Below, in pieces: positions 31,349-38,437 of a stretch of DNA of 38,437 nucleotides (position 1 is the stretch's first letter; each line of letters opens with the position of its first letter). The DNA is from Rubrivivax sp. (lineage in GTDB: Bacteria; Pseudomonadota; Gammaproteobacteria; Burkholderiales; Burkholderiaceae_C). Below the pieces are notes generated by a model that was not told the DNA's origin, did no database searches, and worked only from the letters and a program-made list of their open reading frames with translations. The stretch is taken from assembly GCA_016790425.1 (NCBI GenBank), contig JAEUPF010000124.1:1-38437 (forward strand). Direction: 5' to 3'. Made by a program: the position numbers and the translations under genes.

Positions 31349-32502
31349 TAGCCCTCGCCGGCCACATCCTCACACCCGCCGGTTTCGTCCGCGGCGAGAT
31401 CGAGGTCGCCGCCGGCGGCCGCATCGGGCGCGTGCAAGGCGAACCGGTGAGCGAGGCCCAGGCGCGCGCCGACGCCGCGTTGCCGCTGGTGCTGCCCGGC
31501 TTCATCGACACCCACGTGCACGGCGGCGGCGGCGCCGACACGATGGACGCCGGCGACGCCGTCGCCACGCTGGCGCGGCTGCACGCGCGCCACGGCACGA
31601 CGGCGCTGCTGGCGACGACGATGACGGCGCCGCTGCCCGAGATCGAAGCGGCGCTGCGCGCGCTGGCGCCGCAGTGCGGGCGAAACGGGGGAAGCGGAAC
31701 CAGCGGCCAGCGCACCGGCGGCGCAGCGCGCGTGCTCGGCGTGCACCTCGAAGGCCCGTACATCAGCGCCGAGCGCCTGGGCGCGCAGCCGCCGTTCGCG
31801 CGGCCGCCGTCGCTCCAGGAGATCCTCGCGCTGGACGCCATCGCCCCGATCCGCCTGCTGACGCTGGCGCCCGAGGTACCGGGCATGCTGGCGCTGATCC
31901 CGGCGCTGGTCGCGCGCGGCATCCGCGTGCAGGTGGGCCACAGCACGGCCAGCTACGAAGAAGCGGCGCGCGCGCTCGAACGCGGCGCGAGCGGCTTCAC
32001 GCACCTGTTCAACGCGATGAGCGGCCTGCACCACCGCGCCCCGGGTGCAGCCGGCGCGGCGCTGGCGCACGCGCGGCACGCCGAGCTGATCCCCGACCTG
32101 CTGCACGTGCACCCCGGCGCCATCCGCGCCGCGCTGCGGGCGATCCCGGGCCTCTTCTGCGTCAGCGATGCCACGGCAGCCGCCGGCATGCCCGATGGCG
32201 ACTACCGCCTCGGCCGCCAGGCGGTGCGCAAGTGCGAAGGCGGCGTTCGCCTGGCCGACGGCACGCTCGCCGGCAGCACGCTGACGCTGGACCAGGCGCT
32301 GCGCAACCTGGTGAGCCTGGGCCTCACCGTCGCCGAGGCGAGCGCGCGCACGAGCACGCACGCGGCCGACTACCTCGGCCTCGGCCACGAGCGCGGCCGG
32401 CTGGTCGCAGGCGCGATGGCCGATGCCGTGCTGCTCGCGCCGGGCAGCCTCGAAGTCCGGCAGGTGCTGGTCGAAGGCGAGGCGATTCCCCTCGCCGCCT
32501 GA
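31345..32502 (+). CDS. nagA: N-acetylglucosamine-6-phosphate deacetylase
   Basis: A 385-residue cytosolic amidohydrolase that removes acetate from N-acetylglucosamine-6-phosphate, feeding amino-sugar catabolism and cell-wall recycling. Metal and active-site residues of the family are in place: HVHG (His57, His59), HLEGPY (Glu136), VGHSTA (His199), THLFNAM (His220) and the catalytic Asp275 in SDATAAAG. The GTG start at 31345 overlaps the stop of the RND pump gene (GTGA), and the protein begins directly with the usual beta strand (IALAGHILTPAGFV). No nagB, nagE or regulator gene is in the window, so the location behind an efflux pump is odd. A GC hairpin follows the stop. Confidence 0.95.
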   Translation: MIALAGHILTPAGFVRGEIEVAAGGRIGRVQGEPVSEAQARADAALPLVLPGFIDTHVHGGGGADTMDAGDAVATLARLHARHGTTALLATTMTAPLPEIEAALRALAPQCGRNGGSGTSGQRTGGAARVLGVHLEGPYISAERLGAQPPFARPPSLQEILALDAIAPIRLLTLAPEVPGMLALIPALVARGIRVQVGHSTASYEEAARALERGASGFTHLFNAMSGLHHRAPGAAGAALAHARHAELIPDLLHVHPGAIRAALRAIPGLFCVSDATAAAGMPDGDYRLGRQAVRKCEGGVRLADGTLAGSTLTLDQALRNLVSLGLTVAEASARTSTHAADYLGLGHERGRLVAGAMADAVLLAPGSLEVRQVLVEGEAIPLAA

Positions 32503-32510
32503 GCCGCCGC

Positions 32511-32533
32511 CGCCGGCGGTCTGCCCGCCGGCG
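32511..32533 (+). terminator. GC hairpin after nagA
   Basis: CGCCGGCGG (32511-32519) pairs perfectly with CCGCCGGCG (32525-32533) around a five-base loop, starting nine bases after the nagA stop. No T-run follows. It is the likely end of the adaptor-pump-nagA transcript. Confidence 0.5.
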
Positions 32534-32742
32534 CCCGCAGGGGGCCGCGGCATGCAGGGTCTTTCCGGGGGTCACGGGCGCGCCCGCCTCGGGCAACCTT
32601 CGGCTGTTCCATCGGCGGCATCCCTCGGCTGTCCCAACCGGGCGCCGGACCCTGCGCCACGGCCCGACATCGGGTTGTCATGCATGCGGGCCTGCCGTTC
32701 GCGCTTGTAGCCTTTCCGCCTTCCCCCCGGAGGAGACAGACC

Positions 32743-33777
32743 ATGCGTTCGCTCGCCGTTGCCGCCCTCGCCGCAACCCTCACCGCGCTGGCCGGCACCG
32801 CCTTCGCCCAGAAGACGCAGCTGCTGGTCTACACGGCGCTGGAGACCGACCAGCTCAAGGCCTACCAGGAAGGCTTCGCCCGCGCCCACCCCGACATCGA
32901 CATCAAGTGGGTGCGCGACAGCACCGGCGTCATCACCGCCAAGCTCATCGCCGAGAAGGCCAACCCGCAGGCCGACGTCGTGATGGGCGTGGCCGCCTCG
33001 AGCCTGGCGCTGATGGACCAGCAAGGCATGCTCGAGCCCTACGCGCCGCTGAACCTCGACGCCATCATGGCCCAGTACCGCGACAAGAAGAAGGTGCCGG
33101 CCTGGTTCGGCATGGACGTGTGGGGCGCGACGATCTGCTTCAACACCGTCGAGGCGCAGAAGAAGGGCATCCCCAAGCCCGAGAGCTGGAAGGACCTGAC
33201 CAAGCCCGCCTACAAGGGCCAGATCGTGATGCCCAACCCGGCCAGCTCGGGCACCGGCTTCTTCGACGTCACCGCGTGGCTGACGCTGTTCGGCGACGAC
33301 GCCGGCAAGGGCGGCGGCTGGAAGTTCATGGACGCGCTGCACGAGAACATCGCGCAGTACACGCACAGCGGCTCGCGCCCGTGCAACATGGCCGCGGCCG
33401 GCGAGTTCGTCGTCGGCATCAGCTTCGAGTACCGCGCCAACAGCAACAAGGCCAAGGGCGCGCCGATCGACCTCGTGTTCCCGAAGGAAGGCCTCGGCTG
33501 GGACCTCGAAGCCTTTGGCATCCACAAGGGCACGAAGAACCTCGCCGCGGCCAGGAAGCTCGCCGACTGGGCCAGCAGCAAGGACGCGATGAAGCTGTAC
33601 GGCAAGAACTTCGCGATCACCGCCATTCCGGGCGTGGCCGACCCGCTGCCCAACGTGCCCAAGGACTACGAGGCGCGGCTGGTGAAGAAGGACTTCTACT
33701 GGGAAGCCACGCACCGCGAGCGCATCCTCGCCGAGTGGAACAAGCGCTACAACGCCAAGAGCGAGCCGAAGAAGTAA
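32743..33777 (+). CDS. 2-aminoethylphosphonate ABC transporter substrate-binding protein
   Basis: A 344-residue periplasmic binding protein of the iron/thiamine/phosphonate group. The signal peptide runs to AGTAFAQ; the mature part starts KTQLLVYTALETDQLKAYQEGFARAHPDIDIKWVRDSTGVITAKLIAEK, characteristic of the PhnS2-type 2-AEP receptors. NPASSGTGFFDVTAWL and SGSRPCNMAAAGEFVVGISFEYRA contribute the ligand site. A strong GGAGGAG site supports the ATG. Upstream (32534-32742) there is a direct repeat TCGGCTGTnCC at 32600-32610 and 32625-32635 that could be a regulator site, but no clear promoter. It is the first gene of the phn cassette. Confidence 0.93.
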   Translation: MRSLAVAALAATLTALAGTAFAQKTQLLVYTALETDQLKAYQEGFARAHPDIDIKWVRDSTGVITAKLIAEKANPQADVVMGVAASSLALMDQQGMLEPYAPLNLDAIMAQYRDKKKVPAWFGMDVWGATICFNTVEAQKKGIPKPESWKDLTKPAYKGQIVMPNPASSGTGFFDVTAWLTLFGDDAGKGGGWKFMDALHENIAQYTHSGSRPCNMAAAGEFVVGISFEYRANSNKAKGAPIDLVFPKEGLGWDLEAFGIHKGTKNLAAARKLADWASSKDAMKLYGKNFAITAIPGVADPLPNVPKDYEARLVKKDFYWEATHRERILAEWNKRYNAKSEPKK

Positions 33778-33794
33778 GCCTCGCGCCGCGCCCC

Positions 33795-35032
<1,238 letters not shown>

Positions 35033-35036
<4 letters not shown>

Positions 35037-36769
35037 GCACCTCGACCGCGGCGGCCGCGCCGGGAGTGCTCCGGGGCGCGCCGCTGCGCCTGCAAGCCAC
35101 CGCCGCCGACCGTGTGGCCACGGCGGCGCTGGCGCTGGTGGCGCTGCTGCTGGTCGCCTTCCTCGCCTTGCCGCTGCTGACCATCGGCAGCGAATCGCTG
35201 CGCGGCAAGGACGGCGGCTTCGCCGGCCTCGCCAACTTCATCAGCTATGCGCAGACGCCGGCGCTGCTGACCTCGCTGTGGAACAGCCTGTGGGTGAGCG
35301 CCGTCGTCACGCTGGTCACCGTGCCGGCCACCTTCCTCTCGGCCTACGCGCTGACGCGAAGCCGCATGCCGGGCAAGGCGCTGTTTCGCGGCATCACGCT
35401 GATCCCGCTGCTGGCGCCTTCGCTGCTGTCGGCGATCTCGCTCATCTACTGGTTCGGCAACCAGGGCGCGCTGAAGAGCTGGCTCACCGGCGCGCTCGGC
35501 TGGCTCGGCGTCGAGGAGATCTACGGCGCGCCGGGCATCGTCATCGCCGAGGTGTTCGCGGTCTTCCCGCACGCGCTGATGATCCTCGTCACCGCGCTGC
35601 GCGCCGCCGACGCCCGCCTGTACGAGGCGGCCGACTCGATGGGCACCAGCGCGGCGCGCAAGTTCTTCACCATCACGCTGCCCGGCGCGAAATACGGCCT
35701 CATCAGCGCCAGCCTGGTCGTCTTCACGCTCGTGATCACCGACTTCGGCATCCCGAAGGTGATCGGCGGCAACTTCAACGTGCTGGCCACCGACGTCTTC
35801 AAGCTGGTCATCGGCCAGCAGGACTTCCAGCGCGGCGCCGTCGTGGCGATCCTGCTGCTGGCGCCCGCGGTGCTGACGTTCTCGGTCGACCACCTCGTGC
35901 AGCGCAGGCAGACGGCGATGCTGACGGCGCGCGCCGTGCCGTACCGGCCGCAGCGGGCGCCGCTGTTCGACGCCGCGATGGCCGCCTGGTGCGCGCTCGT
36001 CGCGGTGGGCATGCTGGCCATTCTCGGCATGGCCGTCTTCGCCAGCTTCGCCAGCTTCTGGCCCTACAACCTGGCGCCCAGCCTGCGCCACTACCGCATG
36101 GGCCTGTTCGACGCCGAGTTCGGCGAGGGCTTCGTCAACAGCCTGGTGATGTCCGGCGGCACGGCGCTCGCCGGCACCGCGCTCGTCTTCGTCGCCGCCT
36201 ATCTGCTGGAGAAGACGCAGGCGGCCCCGCTGCTGCGCGGCGCGGTGCGCCTGCTGGCGATGCTGCCGATGGCGGTGCCGGGCCTCGTGCTGGGCCTGGG
36301 CTACATCCTCTTCTTCAACCTGCCGGCCAACCCGCTGCACGGCCTGTATCACACGATGGCGCTGCTGACGCTGTGCACGATCGTCCACTTCTACACCACC
36401 GGCCACCTGACGGCGGTGACCGCGCTGAAGTCGCTCGACGCCGAGTTCGAGAGCGTCTCGGCGAGCCTGAAGGTGCCGCAATGGGTCACCTTCCGCCGCG
36501 TGACGCTGCCCATCTGCACGCCGGCGCTGGTGGACATCGCGCGCTACTTCTTCGTCAACGCGATGACGACGATTTCGGCCGTGGTCTTCCTCTACTCGCC
36601 CGAGACGAAGGTGGCCAGCATCGCCATCCTCAACCTCGACGAAGCCGGTGAGACCGGCGCCGCGGCCGCCTGCGCAGTGCTGATCGTCGCCGCCTCGGCG
36701 GTGGCGACGCTCGCGTTCTGGGTGCTGGCGCGCTTCGTCGAGGCGCGCACGCAGGCGTGGAAGGCCTGA
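35033..36769 (+). CDS. 2-aminoethylphosphonate ABC transporter permease (fused two-domain type)
   Basis: A 578-residue inner-membrane protein with about twelve helices in two binding-protein-dependent transport domains, so a single chain supplies both halves of the channel, as in PhnU2/FbpB-type permeases. The cytosolic coupling loops are visible twice: EAADSMGTSAARKFFTITLPGAKYGLISA and ESVSASLKVPQWVTFRRVTLPICTPALVD. The GTG start at 35033 overlaps the stop of the ATPase gene. The first 25 residues are Ala-rich and non-conserved. phnW follows after 45 bp. Confidence 0.93.
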
Positions 36770-36814
36770 AGACGACCCCGTATCGATTCGACGCCCCGAA
36801 GGAACCCGCCCGCC

Positions 36815-37933
36815 ATGGACCGCGACGCCATCCTCCTCACCCCCGGCCCGCTGACGACGACGCTGCGCACCAAGCTCGCGATGCTCAAGGACTGGGGCAG
36901 TTGGGACGCGGACTTCAACGCCGTCACCGCCGCTGTTCGCCAGCGGCTGCTCGACATCGTGCACGGGCACGAGACGCACGGGGTGGTGCCGCTGCAGGGC
37001 AGCGGCACCTTCAGCGTCGAGGCGGCGGTCGCGACGCTCGTGCCGCGCAACGGCCATGTGCTGGTGCCGGACAACGGCGCCTACTGCAAACGCGCGGCCA
37101 AGCTCACGCAGATGATGGGACGCAAGGCGACCATCATGGCCGTGGCCGAGGACGCGCCGATCAGCGCCGCCGCGGTCGAAGCGCAGCTGAAGTCCGACCC
37201 GTCGATCACGCACGTGATACTCATCCACTGCGAGACCGGCACCGGCGTGGAGAACCCGCTGGCGGCGGTCGCGGCCGTTTGCGAGGAACACGGCAAGGGC
37301 CTCATCGTCGACGCGATGTCCAGCTTCGCCGCGCTGCCGATCGACACGCGCAGCGTCCGCTTCGACGCGCTCGTCGCCGCCAGCGGCAAGTGCCTCGAAG
37401 GCGTGCCCGGCATGGGCTTCGTCTTCATCCGCAAGGCGGTGCTCGAGGCCTGCGCCGGCAACAGCCAGAGCCTGGCGATGGACCTGCACGACCAGTGCGC
37501 CTACATGGCCAAGACGGGCCAGTGGCGGTTCACGCCGCCCACGCACGTGGTGGCCGCGCTGGCCGAAGCGATTGCCCAGTTCGTTGAGGAAGGCGGGCAG
37601 CCGGCGCGGCTGGCGCGCTACACCGACAACTGCCGCACGCTCGTCGACGGCATGGCCGGGCTCGGCTTCAGGCCGTTCCTGAGGCCCGAGGTGCAGGCGC
37701 CGATCATCGTCACCTTCCACGCGCCGGCGCACGCCGCTTACGACTTCAAGCGCTTCTACGCCGCGGCCAAGGCGCGCGGCTTCATCCTCTACCCGGGCAA
37801 GCTGACCCAGGTGGAGACGTTCCGCGTCGGCTGCATCGGCGCCATCGGCCGCAACGAGATGCGGCAGGCAGTGGAGGCTGTGGCCGACGCGATGCGGGAG
37901 ATGGGCATCCCGACCGGGAAGCCGGCGTTGTGA
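36815..37933 (+). CDS. phnW: 2-aminoethylphosphonate--pyruvate transaminase
   Basis: A 372-residue PLP-dependent class V aminotransferase that converts 2-aminoethylphosphonate and pyruvate to phosphonoacetaldehyde and alanine, the first step of 2-AEP use. It starts [31 protein letters not shown], has [12 protein letters not shown] for cofactor phosphate binding, [13 protein letters not shown] with the PLP-ring aspartate, and the Schiff-base lysine Lys192 in [16 protein letters not shown]. Length and motifs match PhnW. AAGGAA precedes the ATG. It is the last gene of the cassette in this window; the partner phosphonoacetaldehyde hydrolase (PhnX) or dehydrogenase is not present before the right edge. 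Confidence 0.97.
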   Translation: MDRDAILLTPGPLTTTLRTKLAMLKDWGSWDADFNAVTAAVRQRLLDIVHGHETHGVVPLQGSGTFSVEAAVATLVPRNGHVLVPDNGAYCKRAAKLTQMMGRKATIMAVAEDAPISAAAVEAQLKSDPSITHVILIHCETGTGVENPLAAVAAVCEEHGKGLIVDAMSSFAALPIDTRSVRFDALVAASGKCLEGVPGMGFVFIRKAVLEACAGNSQSLAMDLHDQCAYMAKTGQWRFTPPTHVVAALAEAIAQFVEEGGQPARLARYTDNCRTLVDGMAGLGFRPFLRPEVQAPIIVTFHAPAHAAYDFKRFYAAAKARGFILYPGKLTQVETFRVGCIGAIGRNEMRQAVEAVADAMREMGIPTGKPAL

Positions 37934-37960
37934 GGCGCCCTGCCTGCTTGCCCGGGAACC

Positions 37961-38072
37961 GTCGGGCCCGCGGCGCGCACTCTTGCGCGCCTGTGGCGGG
38001 ATCGGGCCGACGGGTGCCCTGCTTCGCTCGTGTCCTCTTTCGAGTGCCCGGCTTCGCAGGGCACTCGAATGC
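37961..38072 (+). repeat. direct repeat, copy 1 (about 112 bp)
   Basis: Runs from GTCGGGCCCGCGG to GGGCACTCGAATGC and matches the stretch beginning at 38321 with about four substitutions and one short length change. It carries two hairpins: 37972-37991 and 38039-38069. Copy starts are 360 bp apart. Confidence 0.92.
38039..38069. repeat. 11-bp hairpin in repeat copy 1
   Basis: TTCGAGTGCCC (38039-38049) pairs perfectly with GGGCACTCGAA (38059-38069) around the loop GGCTTCGCA. The same hairpin recurs at 38400-38430 in copy 2. Confidence 0.9.
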
Positions 38073-38193
38073 TCCCTTTACCTCGCTGCGCAGGGCACCC
38101 CATCGTCCCGATCCAGCACCAGGGGCGGCGCCCCACGAGCCCGATCCGGCATCGACGGTGGCGTTGCCTCGTCGACGACGAACCCTGGTGCCA

Positions 38194-38317
38194 CGCCAAG
38201 GACGCCGGGTGGTCGGCGCAGCGAGGCAAAGGGGGCATTCGGGCGCGCTGCGGAGCTTGAGGAGCAGCGCGGCCGAAAGAGGACACGAGCGAAGCCGACC
38301 ACCCAGCGGCCTTGGCG
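38194..38317. repeat. 124-bp element bounded by 24-bp inverted repeats
   Basis: The arms 38194-38217 and 38294-38317 match at 22 of 24 positions in inverted orientation (CGCCAAGG...GGGTGGTCGGC and its complement). Between them lies a central dyad (GCGCTGC...GCAGCGC) and the two sequences shared, inverted, with the neighbouring direct repeats. Its size and form recall a miniature inverted-repeat element or a REP-type unit; no target-site duplication is obvious. Confidence 0.75.
38216..38297 (-). repeat. inverted partial copy with a different central hairpin
   Basis: Read on the minus strand, this stretch starts with GCTTCGCTCGTGTCCTCTTT (as at 38021-38040) and ends with CCCTTTGCCTCGCTGCGC (17 of 18 as at 38074-38091). 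Between these shared flanks the hairpin found in copy 1 is replaced by another, unrelated hairpin-forming sequence. Confidence 0.85.
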
Positions 38318-38320
38318 CGT

Positions 38321-38434
38321 GTCGGGCCCGCGGCGCGCACTCTTGCGCGCCTGGGGCGGGATCGGGCCGGCGGGGGGCCCTGCTTCGCACGTGTCCTCTT
38401 TCGAGTGCCCGGCTTCGCAGGGCACTCGAATGCC
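38321..38434 (+). repeat. direct repeat, copy 2 (continues to the window edge)
   Basis: Second copy of the unit that begins at 37961, including the hairpin at 38400-38430 (TTCGAGTGCCC with GGGCACTCGAA). It follows directly after the right arm of the 124-bp element and probably continues beyond the window. Confidence 0.9.
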
Positions 38435-38437
38435 CCC

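Larger units (their letters stand above)
37934..38437. other. gene-free block of direct and inverted repeats after phnW
   Basis: This 504-bp stretch up to the window edge contains no credible gene. Open frames on both strands read through the repeats and resemble nothing known. It is built from a directly repeated unit of about 112 bp (37961 and 38321), an inverted partial copy of the same sequence (38216-38297) and nested dyads, including 24-bp arms at 38194-38217 and 38294-38317 and 9-bp arms at 38116-38124 and 38183-38191. The structure suggests a family of intergenic repeats inserted or amplified behind phnW. The first hairpin, GGCGCGC-actctt-GCGCGCC at 37972-37991, may also end the phn transcript. 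Confidence 0.85.

Noticed and set aside
37782-38425. Several open frames of 75-200 codons across the right-end repeats
   Set aside because: They read through palindromes and repeat copies, lack ribosome sites and show no protein family features; the repeats themselves explain the open frames.

Overview
The window is about 38 kb of very GC-rich DNA. Coding density is high, genes often overlap by 4 bp (ATGA or GTGA), and GTG and TTG starts are common. With cydAB plus a DUF2474 subunit, TRAP transporters, a PhnSTU/PhnW cassette and a YqjM/XenA-type flavin oxidoreductase, it looks like a chromosomal segment of a betaproteobacterium of the order Burkholderiales (Rubrivivax/Leptothrix/Methylibium-like). 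That placement is inference from gene content and composition. No rRNA, tRNA, CRISPR array, transposase or phage gene was seen.

Layout. (1) 1-3918, minus strand: a catabolic TRAP operon, read as lactonase-like amidohydrolase, beta-hydroxyacid dehydrogenase, then the DctP, DctQ and DctM transporter subunits (DctM runs off the left edge). (2) 4266-6263, plus: a membrane-anchored Ser/Thr protein kinase with a long Pro/Ala-rich tail. (3) 6327-8921, minus: cydA-cydB-DUF2474, a cyanide-insensitive-type bd quinol oxidase. (4) 9291-13678, minus: an exported BamE-like protein, an alpha/beta hydrolase, an EamA permease and a Na/phosphate cotransporter with a PhoU-like tail. (5) 13809-15707, minus: a NERD-UvrD helicase. 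(6) 15893-18889, minus: a MerR-family regulator followed by a VIT/VWA-domain protein, behind a recognisable promoter with a palindromic operator. (7) 19070-22161: an unrecognised protein and a zinc-ribbon protein (plus), acylphosphatase (minus), and an old-yellow-enzyme family reductase (plus). (8) 22218-26437: an AAA/DUF4143 ATPase with a palindrome at its start, a small exported protein built of two near-identical repeats, a DUF488 protein, a PaaK-like adenylating enzyme and a macro-domain protein. (9) 26638-32502, plus: an RND efflux adaptor and pump, with nagA overlapping the pump gene by 4 bp. (10) 32743-37933, plus: a 2-aminoethylphosphonate uptake ABC transporter (binding protein, ATPase, fused permease) and phnW, the first catabolic enzyme for that substrate. 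(11) 37934-38437: a gene-free block made of direct and inverted repeats with several hairpins, continuing past the right edge.

The coherent metabolic units are the TRAP operon (import and oxidation of an unidentified organic acid or lactone), the bd oxidase (microaerobic or cyanide-resistant respiration), and the phosphonate cassette (2-AEP import and transamination to phosphonoacetaldehyde). The least explained parts are the right-hand repeat block, the MerR/VIT-VWA unit with its probably leaderless transcript, the twin-repeat exported peptide, and the self-palindromic DUF4143 ATPase. Short in-frame tandem repeats recur at the N-termini or linkers of several proteins.
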